This document shows positions 1 through 6,446 of a DNA stretch of 6,871 nt, piece by piece. Below the pieces are notes generated by a model. That model was not told where the DNA came from, made no database searches, and saw only the letters and a list, made by a program, of their open reading frames with translations. The translations under genes were made by a program, and so were the position numbers. The stretch is from Candidatus Sulfopaludibacter sp. SbA3 (GTDB taxonomy: Bacteria; Acidobacteriota; Terriglobia; 20CM-2-55-15): NCBI GenBank assembly GCA_945861845.1, contig CAMAWS010000176.1, positions 1 to 6,871 on the forward strand. Direction: 5' to 3'. The first letter of the stretch is position 1. The number at the start of each line of letters is the position of its first letter.

Positions 1-638
1 CCTGAGTGAACGTCTTTCGTTCCGGTCTCGAGAATGAGCCTCATTGGCGCCAGGCCCCTCAGCCCATAAGCCACGGCGGGGCGTCCCCGGGAGATCCAGA
101 TCGTATCGGAAACAGCGACCGATTTCGTATTCAGGCGCTTGAAATTTGCCTTCATGAAGTGCTCGAAGTTGGGGCTTCCTATCTCCTCTTCGAACTCCCA
201 GACAAACTGAATATTGACGGGTATTCCCTGCTCCACGGCGAATCGCGCCCCGAAGAGCGCGGCCAGGGCCGGGCCCTTGTCGTCGGTGGTCCCTCGGCCA
301 ATGTAGGTATCGCCGTCCTTGTGGAAAACGAATGGAGGCCTTATCCACTGGGGTTCGTTTGCCGGCTGTACGTCGAGATGGTTATAGATCGTGACAGTCG
401 GGCGGTTGGCGCCCGTCACAAACCTGCCGACAACGACTGGATTTCCGGGAGTCGCCACAATCTCGGCCTGGGCTCCAAGCGAACGCAGATACGAAGCAGC
501 CGCATTCGCGCCACGCTCGATATCGCCCCTGTGAGCGGGATCGGCGCTGACGGTCGGTATCTCGACCCATTCCTGGAGCTTGGATTCGTACTCGGATCGA
601 ACGGAACGAACGAATTTATCTAGTTTATCGATAGGCAC
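1..638 (-). CDS. M20-family metallodipeptidase (CNDP/carnosinase-like), N-terminal part, cut by window edge
   Basis: Predicted cytosolic zinc aminoacyl-dipeptidase. The minus strand reads open from a GTG at 638 to the window edge (212 complete codons of an expected ~450). An in-frame TAA lies two codons upstream, and an AGGGA Shine-Dalgarno sits 8 nt upstream, so GTG is the likely start. Active-site residues by comparison with human CNDP2: H87 and D89 in NHLDVQPA, bridging D119 in [10 protein letters not shown], general base E151 and metal ligand E152 in FEEEIGS, D178 in VSDT, then the conserved YGLRG (191-195) and H211 in DVHS, the His that enters the partner's active site in dimeric relatives. 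All ligands expected in this half are present. No signal peptide. It begins 28 bp after the stop of the amidohydrolase gene on the same strand, so co-transcription is likely. Family assignment is firm; the substrate is unknown. Confidence 0.93.
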   Translation of the reverse strand, partial: MPIDKLDKFVRSVRSEYESKLQEWVEIPTVSADPAHRGDIERGANAAASYLRSLGAQAEIVATPGNPVVVGRFVTGANRPTVTIYNHLDVQPANEPQWIRPPFVFHKDGDTYIGRGTTDDKGPALAALFGARFAVEQGIPVNIQFVWEFEEEIGSPNFEHFMKANFKRLNTKSVAVSDTIWISRGRPAVAYGLRGLAPMRLILETGTKDVHS

Positions 639-646
639 TTGTTAAT

Positions 647-651
647 TCCCT
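647..651 (-). promoter_or_regulatory. Ribosome binding site for the M20 dipeptidase
   Basis: AGGGA on the minus strand, 8 nt before the GTG at 638. It supports a non-ATG start for a gene whose frame is closed immediately upstream by TAA (642-644). Confidence 0.6.
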
Positions 652-666
652 GCGAGGCTGAAGAAT

Positions 667-2007
667 TTAGCGCGCGGCCGCGTTCACCTCGTTCCGCACA
701 ACCACGCCACCCTTCATTACGAATTTCACCCGTTCGACCTCAGTAATGTCGGCCAGCGGATTTCCGGAGACCGCGATGATGTCGGCGAACTTGCCCTTTT
801 CGATTGTCCCAATCTGCTTGTCCCAGCCGTAATTCAGCATGGCCGCGGCGGGAAGGTAGGCTGTCTGCAGGGCCTGCGCCGGTTTCATTCCCCATTTCAC
901 ATAGTATTTGAACTGGTCGCCCTGTTTGCCGTGCGGGATGACATTGGACGTGGCGCCGCTGCCGTACACGATCGTTACGCCCGCCGCCAGGGCCTTTTTG
1001 AAGGCCTGCTCTGCAAGACGCATGCGGCTGTTTCTGCCGCCGGTGTCCCGCAAATCGTCCTTCTCCAGTTCAATTAAATCGTCGAGCGTCACGACGAAAG
1101 GAAGCTTCTTCTGAAGAAGCGTCTTCACGCCCGCGTCATCAAGTTCGAGCAGATGCTGGGGGGCATCGACACCCGCAGCAAGGCAGCTGTTCATTCCCTC
1201 TCCGCCATAGGTGTGGCAGGCCACCTTCAGTCCCAGCCTGTGGGCCTCGTCCACAATTGCCTGGACTTCTTCCAGTGTCAGGGACGGACTCGCCACCAAG
1301 GTGGCGTCGGGCTTCCACATGTGTACCTGGCCGACAAAATCCTGCGTCGTATAGATCTTCAGCCAGTCGACGCCATGTAACTTCGTTTCTCGCACGGCAG
1401 CGCGAGCGAGCGAGGGGGAGTTGATGTTCTTGTTTTCCGTGAATCCTTCAAGAAAACGGATCGATTCCGAGTCCGGGTAATAATTGCCGGCTCTCTGATT
1501 TAGAGACTGTCCAACGACCTGCATCCTTGGCCCCTGAACCTGCCCTTTATTGATCATGTCCCTGAGGTCAACCGTGTTGAACCCTCCCCTCGAATCCATA
1601 TCCAGGACAGTAGTAAAACCCGCGTCGAGGTCTGCCTGTGCGTTAGCGAGCGATATCAGCGCCCGTTGGGCGGGCGTGTCGCCTCCGGTGTTCACGTGAA
1701 CGTGGGTGTCGATAAGGCCGGGAAGGACGGTAGCCGCACTGAGGTCGATGACTCGCGCATCCGATGGAATCTGCAGGCCTGGCCCGACGTCGGTGACCCG
1801 GTCGCCCTTGATGAGCACGACCTGGTTGTTCAACATGTTTCCCGATCTGGCGTCGAACAATCGTCCCGCGCGGATCGCAATTACCTGCGCGGGCGAGGCA
1901 ATGAACTTTCGAGCCTGCGATCCTGCATTGCCGTCCTGGGACTGCATCGGAACACTGGAAATCCCGATCAGGACGATTAACCCAACGAGCCTGGCATAAG
2001 TACGCAT
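667..2007 (-). CDS. Secreted metal-dependent amidohydrolase (imidazolonepropionase-like/Xaa-Pro dipeptidase-like group)
   Basis: 446-aa member of the amidohydrolase superfamily (TIM barrel flanked by a small beta-sandwich). Residues 1-24 form a Sec signal peptide (two basic residues, then the hydrophobic LVGLIVLIGISSV) with no lipobox Cys, so the protein is probably periplasmic or secreted. Visible metal-site residues are H102 and H104 in THVHVN, K217 in DWLKIY (the carboxylated Lys), H265 in ACHTYGG and H285 in APQHLLEL. The C-terminal signature GTIEKGKFADIIAVSGNPL (400-418) is typical. Oddly, the strand-8 motif reads YGSGATSNVIPHG, so residue 351 is Gly where relatives usually have GTDAG with the metal/proton-transfer Asp. 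Start: ATG at 2007, with GGGGGA only 3 nt upstream and a good promoter behind it. Relatives hydrolyse Xaa-Pro or Xaa-Arg/Lys dipeptides and other amides; the substrate here cannot be told. Followed by the M20 dipeptidase, so a peptide-degrading operon is plausible. Confidence 0.9.
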   Translation of the reverse strand: MRTYARLVGLIVLIGISSVPMQSQDGNAGSQARKFIASPAQVIAIRAGRLFDARSGNMLNNQVVLIKGDRVTDVGPGLQIPSDARVIDLSAATVLPGLIDTHVHVNTGGDTPAQRALISLANAQADLDAGFTTVLDMDSRGGFNTVDLRDMINKGQVQGPRMQVVGQSLNQRAGNYYPDSESIRFLEGFTENKNINSPSLARAAVRETKLHGVDWLKIYTTQDFVGQVHMWKPDATLVASPSLTLEEVQAIVDEAHRLGLKVACHTYGGEGMNSCLAAGVDAPQHLLELDDAGVKTLLQKKLPFVVTLDDLIELEKDDLRDTGGRNSRMRLAEQAFKKALAAGVTIVYGSGATSNVIPHGKQGDQFKYYVKWGMKPAQALQTAYLPAAAMLNYGWDKQIGTIEKGKFADIIAVSGNPLADITEVERVKFVMKGGVVVRNEVNAAAR

Positions 2008-2010
2008 AAA

Positions 2011-2016
2011 TCCCCC
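2011..2016 (-). promoter_or_regulatory. Ribosome binding site for the amidohydrolase
   Basis: GGGGGA on the minus strand, only 3 nt from the ATG at 2007. It is purine-rich but unusually close. The next in-frame Met is residue 21, which would remove most of the signal peptide, so the ATG at 2007 is still preferred. Confidence 0.5.
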
Positions 2017-2031
2017 ATTCGTGTTCGCGGC

Positions 2032-2060
2032 ATTATCGTGAATTGCGATCGCAATGGCAA
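2032..2060 (-). promoter_or_regulatory. Sigma-70-type promoter of the amidohydrolase/M20 operon
   Basis: On the minus strand, TTGCCA (2060-2055) and GATAAT (2037-2032) are separated by exactly 17 nt; each differs from consensus at one position. The predicted transcript would start near 2025, giving a leader of about 18 nt before the ATG at 2007. It suggests the amidohydrolase and the following dipeptidase have their own promoter, although read-through from the upstream selenoprotein gene remains possible because no clear terminator separates them. Confidence 0.6.
2042..2055. repeat. Perfect 14-bp palindrome in the promoter spacer (possible operator)
   Basis: ATTGCGATCGCAAT is identical to its reverse complement. 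It fills most of the 17-nt spacer between the proposed -35 and -10 of the amidohydrolase promoter, overlapping the -35 by one base. A dimeric repressor bound there would block RNA polymerase. No regulator gene is in the window, so operator function is inference. Confidence 0.45.
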
Positions 2061-2121
2061 ACGCGAGGTAAAGAAGCGTGCCGCCCGAAAGGCAGGGAAT
2101 AATTCGGCAGACACACCTTCG

Positions 2122-2802
2122 TCAGCTGCCTGCCGGGGTAATGGCGCGCTGTATGTGCTCGATGAATTGCGCTTCCGCGGCGGAGCCAACGAAATCCACG
2201 CTGTTGTTGATTACAGTCTTCGGGACACCGCGTATCGCGTAACGTTCAACCAGCGGTGGGAACTCGGTGACTTCGATGACATCTGCCGTCACGTATGGAC
2301 TCTGAATCGCCATCTGGTGTGCCAACCTGCACACTGGTGGGCAGTACGGTCAAGTGGGGGTCACAAAGACCTGTATGTGAACGTCGGTTGAAATTCCGCT
2401 TAGAGCCACGATGGATTCTTCCGCAAGCCCTGCCGTTTCCTGTGACGCATCGACGATTGAGCTGAGCAGGACAGAGAACTCGTACCCGGACGGCATCCCG
2501 AAATATCGGACCTTCCCTTTTACGGTATCGGAAGTTATGACCAGAGCCGGTATCCGCTCAATTCCGTGTTCGCGCGCAAGCTCGCTATCGGCCACAAATT
2601 CGTGGACTTCGAGGTTCAGCTTGTCGGACAACGCCTTCACTTCTTCGAGCAGCATCCGCGTGTCTTTGCACGTCGGGCACCCCTGGCCCGGAATAAACAG
2701 CGGCGACTCCCGTTCGGTGAAGTACACCAGTTTCACGTCGCCATGGAGTTGTTCAAACACTTCACGGATCTCTTTTCGGTCGTTATCGGACAGAAAGGCC
2801 AT
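2122..2802 (-). CDS. Selenocysteine-containing two-domain thioredoxin-fold oxidoreductase (PDO/glutaredoxin-like), UGA at codon 151 read as Sec
   Basis: 226-aa protein if TGA at 2352-2350 is decoded as Sec; otherwise it stops after 150 aa. It has two tandem thioredoxin folds, as in protein disulfide oxidoreductases and the AhpF N-terminal region. Domain 1 (about 1-120): redox motif GCPTC (C42, C45) and the cis-Pro loop RIPA (P85). Domain 2 (about 140-226): strand VHIQVFVTPT, then U151-P-Y-C154, helix VCRLAHQMAI, and cis-Pro loop GVPKTVIN (P194). The TGA sits exactly at the first Cys of the expected CPYC, the frame before and after is intact, and the downstream part still reads like the family. 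Start ATG at 2802 has a strong GAGGTGA site. Expected role: cytosolic thiol-disulfide exchange, possibly peroxide- or disulfide-reducing, with Sec as the attacking residue. It stops at TGA 2124-2122. A nonsense mutation or sequencing error (TGC to TGA) is the alternative; the SECIS-like hairpin argues against it. The selABCD genes are not in the window. Confidence 0.85.
2310..2337 (-). promoter_or_regulatory. Bacterial SECIS-like hairpin downstream of the UGA codon
   Basis: In the minus-strand mRNA, GUGUGC (2334-2329) and GCACAC (2322-2317) form a perfect 6-bp stem closed by the loop AGGUUG (2328-2323). As I recall, the E. coli fdhF element has loop AGGUCU, also closed by a GC/GC step; the G and U there contact SelB. 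The loop begins 21 nt after the UGA, close to the ~17 nt in fdhF. CCA (2337-2335) may pair with UGG (2312-2310) below a 4-nt bulge, extending the helix. The element lies inside codons 156-164 of the selenoprotein. Confidence 0.75.
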
Positions 2803-2805
2803 GCG

Positions 2806-2812
2806 TCACCTC
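2806..2812 (-). promoter_or_regulatory. Strong Shine-Dalgarno of the selenoprotein gene
   Basis: GAGGTGA on the minus strand, with its GAGG core 6 nt from the ATG at 2802. It is the best ribosome site in the window and fixes the start codon. Confidence 0.75.
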
Positions 2813-2862
2813 ACTTCGTGAAAAACCTATCGTCTGGAAAACCTGGCGGGCGATTAATTCTA

Positions 2863-2868
2863 TATAAT
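2863..2868 (+). promoter_or_regulatory. -10 box (TATAAT) of the hemF-prolyl oligopeptidase transcript
   Basis: A perfect TATAAT lies in a short AT-rich island within the 72-bp divergent gap. No convincing -35 is seen 16-18 nt upstream. Only 6 nt separate it from the hemF ATG at 2875, so transcription would start at or next to the initiation codon. The same AT-rich stretch read on the minus strand (TATAGA/TAGAAT around 2864-2857) could serve the selenoprotein gene, but no -35 supports that. Confidence 0.5.
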
Positions 2869-2874
2869 CCCCGC

Positions 2875-3750
2875 ATGACATGGCGGGAAAAGGCCGAAAG
2901 CTACTTCAAGGATCTTCAGCACCAGATCTCGGAGGCAATCGCGGAGGTCGATGGAACTCCCTTCAGGGAGGATACGTGGTCCCGTGAAGGTGGCGGCGGC
3001 GGCCGCACCCGCGTGCTGGAAGAGGGCAAGGTATTTGAGAAGGCGGGAGTCAATTTTTCCTCGGTCCACGGGAATTTGCCTCCGGAGTTCGCGGCCAAGA
3101 TTCCACTCGGCGCCGGAACAGAGTTTTTCGCCACGGGCGTATCCCTGGTGTTTCACCCGCGCAGTCCGCTGGTGCCTGCCGTGCATGCGAACTTTCGATT
3201 CCTTGAAAAGGGCGAATCGTCCTGGTTTGGAGGCGGAACCGACCTCACGCCATGTTATCCGCGAGCTGAAGATGCCCAGCATTTTCACCGGACGCTGAAG
3301 GCGGCCTGCGACAGGCACGACCCGGACTTCTATCCCCGGTTCAAGAAGTGGTGCGACGAATATTTCTTTTTGAAACATCGCGGCGAAATGCGTGGAATCG
3401 GCGGCGTCTTTTTTGATTATGTGGAGGGCGATACCGAGCGCAATTTCGCGTTTGTCCGGGACCTGGGATCTTCGTTCCTGGAGGCCTATTTGCCGATCGT
3501 GCGGCGGCGCATGAACGAGCCGTATGGCGAAAGCGAGCGTCAATACCAACTCTACAGGCGGGGTCGATACGTGGAGTTCAACCTGCTTTACGATCGCGGA
3601 ACTATCTTCGGCCTGGAGACCCGGGGCCGCACTGAATCAATATTGATGAGCCTGCCGCCACTTGTGCGGTGGGTGTATGACTTCAAAGCCGCACCAGGAT
3701 CCGTTGAAGAAGCAGCCATGGAATTTTTTCATCCGAGAGATTGGGCATGA
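2875..3750 (+). CDS. hemF: Oxygen-dependent coproporphyrinogen III oxidase
   Basis: 291-aa cytosolic enzyme of aerobic heme synthesis that converts coproporphyrinogen III to protoporphyrinogen IX using O2; E. coli HemF is 299 aa, so this is full length. Family signatures are the Gly-rich SREGGGGGRTRVLEEG (36-51), VNFSSVHG (59-66), HANFRFLE (104-111), WFGGGTDLTPCYP (117-129), GIGGVFFDY (174-182), RRGRYVEFNLLYDRGTIFGL (228-247), and a C-terminal RDW. H94, H104, H138 and H168 correspond to the conserved H96, H106, H145 and H175 of E. coli. The ATG at 2875 is chosen because the protein then starts at the usual family position, although the frame stays open another 103 codons upstream across the divergent gene and there is no clear Shine-Dalgarno. 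The stop TGA overlaps the next gene's ATG (ATGA), so the two are probably translationally coupled. Confidence 0.97.
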   Translation: MTWREKAESYFKDLQHQISEAIAEVDGTPFREDTWSREGGGGGRTRVLEEGKVFEKAGVNFSSVHGNLPPEFAAKIPLGAGTEFFATGVSLVFHPRSPLVPAVHANFRFLEKGESSWFGGGTDLTPCYPRAEDAQHFHRTLKAACDRHDPDFYPRFKKWCDEYFFLKHRGEMRGIGGVFFDYVEGDTERNFAFVRDLGSSFLEAYLPIVRRRMNEPYGESERQYQLYRRGRYVEFNLLYDRGTIFGLETRGRTESILMSLPPLVRWVYDFKAAPGSVEEAAMEFFHPRDWA

Positions 3751-5807
3751 TTTTGTATCCGGAAACCAGGCGATCCGATCAAGAGGATACCTACTTTGGC
3801 GTGAAGGTGCCGGATCCCTACCGGTGGCTCGAAGACGACAATTCCCCGGAAACCATGAAATGGGTTGAGGCGCAGAACAAGGTTACATTTGCCTGCCTTG
3901 AAACGATTCCTCATCGTGCCGATGTCAAAGCGCGTCTCGAAAAGCTTTTCAATTACCCGAGGTACAGCGCTCCTTTCCGCAACGGCAGGTATTTCTTCTA
4001 CGCCAAGAACGACGGCCTCCAGAACCAGAGCGTCTGTTACATGCAGGAGAGCCTGGATGGAACGCCGGAGGTGCTGATCGATCCGAACAAGTTCTCCGCT
4101 GACGGCACCTCACAGCTTGCCGAATTCGCGCTTTCAAAGGATGGCGCGTACGTCGCGTACGGAATCTCGCGGGGTGGATCCGACTGGCGGGAAGTGCACG
4201 TGATGGAAATCGCCGGCAGAAAGCTCCTGCCCGACCTGTTGAGGTGGGTGAAGGTTTCGGACTTCGCATGGCAGGGGAACGGCTTCTATTACAGCCGCTA
4301 TGATGCTCCCGAGCCGGGCAAGGAACTCACTTCGTCCAACGACGATCACAAGGTCTATTACCACCGTGCCGGCTCATTGCAGGCCGAGGACGAGCTGATT
4401 TACGAGGACAAGGCGAATCCACAACGCTTCCATCAGGTCCAGACGACGGAAGACGAACGGTTTGTGATCCTGCACATATCCGACCGCGGCAAGGGCAAGG
4501 TTGGGGACGCCCTGTTCGTTCGCGACGCCATGAATGCAGACAAGGCATGGATTCCGATGATTCCCGAGGTGGGTGACGACCTGTATTACGTTATCGACAA
4601 TGTCGGCGACAGGCTCCTCATCCAGACCAACAGGAACGCACCAAACTGGAAAGTGGTTCTCATCGACCCCAAAGATCCAGGAGAAAACAATTGGCAGGTC
4701 GTGCTCCCCGAAAAGCCAGAACCGCTCGAAGCTGCCGGCACGGCAGGCGGGAAGCTCTTTGCGGCATACCTGAAGGACGTTACGACGCGCGCCTGCATGT
4801 ACGACCTCGCGGGAAATATCGAGGATGAAATCGCTCTTCCGGGGCTGGGCGCCGCAACCGGCTTTGCCGGAAAGCGGGATGACACGTTCATCTTCTATAC
4901 GTTCCAGTCGTTCAACGTTCCCCCGTCGATTTATCGTTACGACATCGCAACACGCATTTCCACGCTGTTCCGAGCGCCGGAAATTCCGGATTTCAAGTCC
5001 AGCTCCTTTGAAACCAGCCAGGTCTTCTACGCGAGTAAGGACGGCGCTCGCGTTCCCATGTTCATCGTGCACAAGAAGGGCCTGAAACTCGACGGGAACA
5101 ACCCGGCTCTGTTGTACGGCTACGGCGGGTTCAACAACTCGATACCGCCATCGTTCAATCCGCTTCGGCTTGCCCTGCTCGAACAAGGAGTCGTCTACGT
5201 TTCGGCGAACATCCGCGGCGGCGCCGAGTATGGGGAGAAGTGGCACGAGGCGGGACCAAAGTTGAAGAAGCAGAACGTTTTTGATGATTTCATCGCCGCC
5301 GCCGAATACCTGATCGCCAACAAGTACACATCGCCGGAGCGGCTCGCCATCCAGGGCGCCTCCAATGGCGGCCTGCTCGTGGGGGTACTCGCCAACCAGC
5401 GCCCGGATCTGATGAAGGTTGTTATCCAGCAGGCAGGCGTCATGGATATGCTGCGGTTCCACAAGTTCACGATCGGCTGGAACTGGATAGCGGACTACGG
5501 ATCGAGCGACAACGAGGCGGAATTCAAGGTGCTAAACGCCTACTCGCCGATACACAACATCAGGAAGGGCGGCAAATATCCCGCGACCTTGATTACAACC
5601 GCAGATCACGACGATCGCGTCGTGCCGGCGCACTCCTTCAAATACGCTGCAGCCCTCCAATACGCACAGGGCGGCGACAATCCGGTCCTGATTCGAATTG
5701 ACACGAAGTCGGGTCACGGCGCAAGCAACACGGCCAAGAGCATCGAACAGGCGACCGACATTCATTCGTTTATCCTGTGGAACCTGGGTGTGACGCCGGA
5801 ATATTGA
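3747..5807 (+). CDS. Prolyl oligopeptidase (S9A serine peptidase)
   Basis: 686-aa enzyme cleaving short peptides after proline; pig POP is 710 aa. No signal peptide, so cytosolic. Layout: N-terminal segment starting YPETRRSDQEDTYFGVKVPDPYRWLED, a seven-bladed beta-propeller (roughly 70-410) that excludes large substrates, then the alpha/beta-hydrolase domain with LLYGYGGFN (about 456-464) and ANIRGGAEYGEKWHEAG. Catalytic triad: S539 in GASNGG, D622 in ADHDDRV, and H657 in SGHGA, matching S554, D641 and H680 of the pig enzyme; R624 matches the substrate-binding R643. The ATG at 3747 overlaps the hemF stop and has GAGAG about 7 nt upstream; an in-frame TTG at 3741 is a weaker alternative. Together with the nearby M20 dipeptidase it suggests peptide recycling, although it is transcribed with hemF. 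Confidence 0.96.
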   Translation: MILYPETRRSDQEDTYFGVKVPDPYRWLEDDNSPETMKWVEAQNKVTFACLETIPHRADVKARLEKLFNYPRYSAPFRNGRYFFYAKNDGLQNQSVCYMQESLDGTPEVLIDPNKFSADGTSQLAEFALSKDGAYVAYGISRGGSDWREVHVMEIAGRKLLPDLLRWVKVSDFAWQGNGFYYSRYDAPEPGKELTSSNDDHKVYYHRAGSLQAEDELIYEDKANPQRFHQVQTTEDERFVILHISDRGKGKVGDALFVRDAMNADKAWIPMIPEVGDDLYYVIDNVGDRLLIQTNRNAPNWKVVLIDPKDPGENNWQVVLPEKPEPLEAAGTAGGKLFAAYLKDVTTRACMYDLAGNIEDEIALPGLGAATGFAGKRDDTFIFYTFQSFNVPPSIYRYDIATRISTLFRAPEIPDFKSSSFETSQVFYASKDGARVPMFIVHKKGLKLDGNNPALLYGYGGFNNSIPPSFNPLRLALLEQGVVYVSANIRGGAEYGEKWHEAGPKLKKQNVFDDFIAAAEYLIANKYTSPERLAIQGASNGGLLVGVLANQRPDLMKVVIQQAGVMDMLRFHKFTIGWNWIADYGSSDNEAEFKVLNAYSPIHNIRKGGKYPATLITTADHDDRVVPAHSFKYAAALQYAQGGDNPVLIRIDTKSGHGASNTAKSIEQATDIHSFILWNLGVTPEY

Positions 5808-5852
5808 TTAAGGGATATTCCGCGACCTGAACAGGCCTAAAATAAACAGCCT

Positions 5853-6446
5853 ATGATCTTTTGTCGTTACTGCGGAGCGCAGATCCTGGATGACAGTGTT
5901 TTCTGCGCGAAGTGTGGCAAACGCCTGGGGCGGCCCTCTCATCCGCGACTGGCGCTGGTTGCCCAGAAGCTGAGGCTCAAAACGCCTTATCCATATTTTG
6001 CCCTGCTGCTGGCTCTCTACATTGGATGGACGACGGCGCCCAGGCAGGCCGCCGCCGACTACTCCCACCTTAATTGGACGCTTGAACAGGACCGGAAAAT
6101 TGACATTCCAGACGGAAACCTTTTCCAGCAGGCACTCTCGCTGGTAGTGGAAAACAGTGGAACAGCCGCCGTGGCGGACATCCCCGTAGAACTCAGCGCG
6201 AAAATCGAGCCAGCCAAACCGTCAGAAGTTGTTGCGGGTTTTCTTGGCCGCCAGCTGATTATTCTTCAGCAGGGGCGTCCACTGCCCCTCGTGGTCGTTC
6301 TCGCGGATAAGGTCGAGCCCGGGGCAAAGCGGCGCTACTTTCTCGAAGGGAGTATCACCGCGGAGCCGCCATTCAAGGTGACCTACGAAGTTCGGGCAGA
6401 AGACCAGGACGAAGTGCTCGCCAGCTTTGTGGTGGAACAGGAATGA
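5853..6446 (+). CDS. Zinc-ribbon protein with one transmembrane segment, unknown function
   Basis: 197 aa. The N-terminus is a treble-clef zinc ribbon with C4-x2-C7 and C18-x2-C21 (FCRYCG...FCAKCGKRLG). A basic linker (24-45) is followed by one membrane helix at about 47-62 (YPYFALLLALYIGWTT). The C-terminal ~135 residues, alternating hydrophobic and ending VRAEDQDEVLASFVVEQE, look like a beta-sandwich domain; by the positive-inside rule they lie outside the cytoplasm with the ribbon inside. I do not recognise this outer domain. It starts 45 bp after the prolyl oligopeptidase; no strong ribosome site is visible, though TAAAAT (5838-5843) could be a -10. The stop overlaps the next ATG (ATGA), linking it to the membrane-anchored hydrolase, perhaps as a partner or sensor. 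Confidence 0.85.
   Translation: MIFCRYCGAQILDDSVFCAKCGKRLGRPSHPRLALVAQKLRLKTPYPYFALLLALYIGWTTAPRQAAADYSHLNWTLEQDRKIDIPDGNLFQQALSLVVENSGTAAVADIPVELSAKIEPAKPSEVVAGFLGRQLIILQQGRPLPLVVVLADKVEPGAKRRYFLEGSITAEPPFKVTYEVRAEDQDEVLASFVVEQE

Noticed and set aside
6..623. Long plus-strand open frame
   Set aside because: It is antisense to the M20 dipeptidase, whose catalytic motifs are clear; the plus-strand translation resembles no family I recognise.
2047..2052. GCGATCGC core (2045-2052) as a cyanobacterial HIP1 repeat
   Set aside because: The surrounding genes do not look cyanobacterial and I noticed only this copy; the longer 14-bp palindrome in a promoter spacer is better explained as a possible operator.
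2122..2334. A separate small gene of about 70 codons starting at GTG 2334
   Set aside because: It is in the same frame as the upstream gene, has no ribosome site, would begin in the middle of the thioredoxin-fold helix, and the five codons between the TGA and the GTG encode PYCPP, completing the active-site motif. It is the C-terminal part of the selenoprotein.
2335..2360. Frameshift between the two thioredoxin domains
   Set aside because: The frame is identical on both sides; only one TGA codon intervenes, so no insertion or deletion is needed.
2566..2874. Extension of HemF by about 103 residues upstream of the ATG at 2875
   Set aside because: The extension overlaps the divergent selenoprotein gene in antisense, is not HemF-like, and the ATG at 2875 gives the normal family length.
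2860..3549. 229-codon minus-strand open frame inside hemF
   Set aside because: Antisense shadow of hemF with no recognisable domain.
4374..5462. 362-codon minus-strand open frame inside the prolyl oligopeptidase
   Set aside because: Its translation has no recognisable motif and it is opposite a fully conserved peptidase; it reflects GC-rich codon bias.
5808..5852. Rho-independent terminator between prolyl oligopeptidase and the zinc-ribbon gene
   Set aside because: Only a weak AGGC/GCCT pairing is visible (about 5833-5852), with no stable GC stem followed by a T run.
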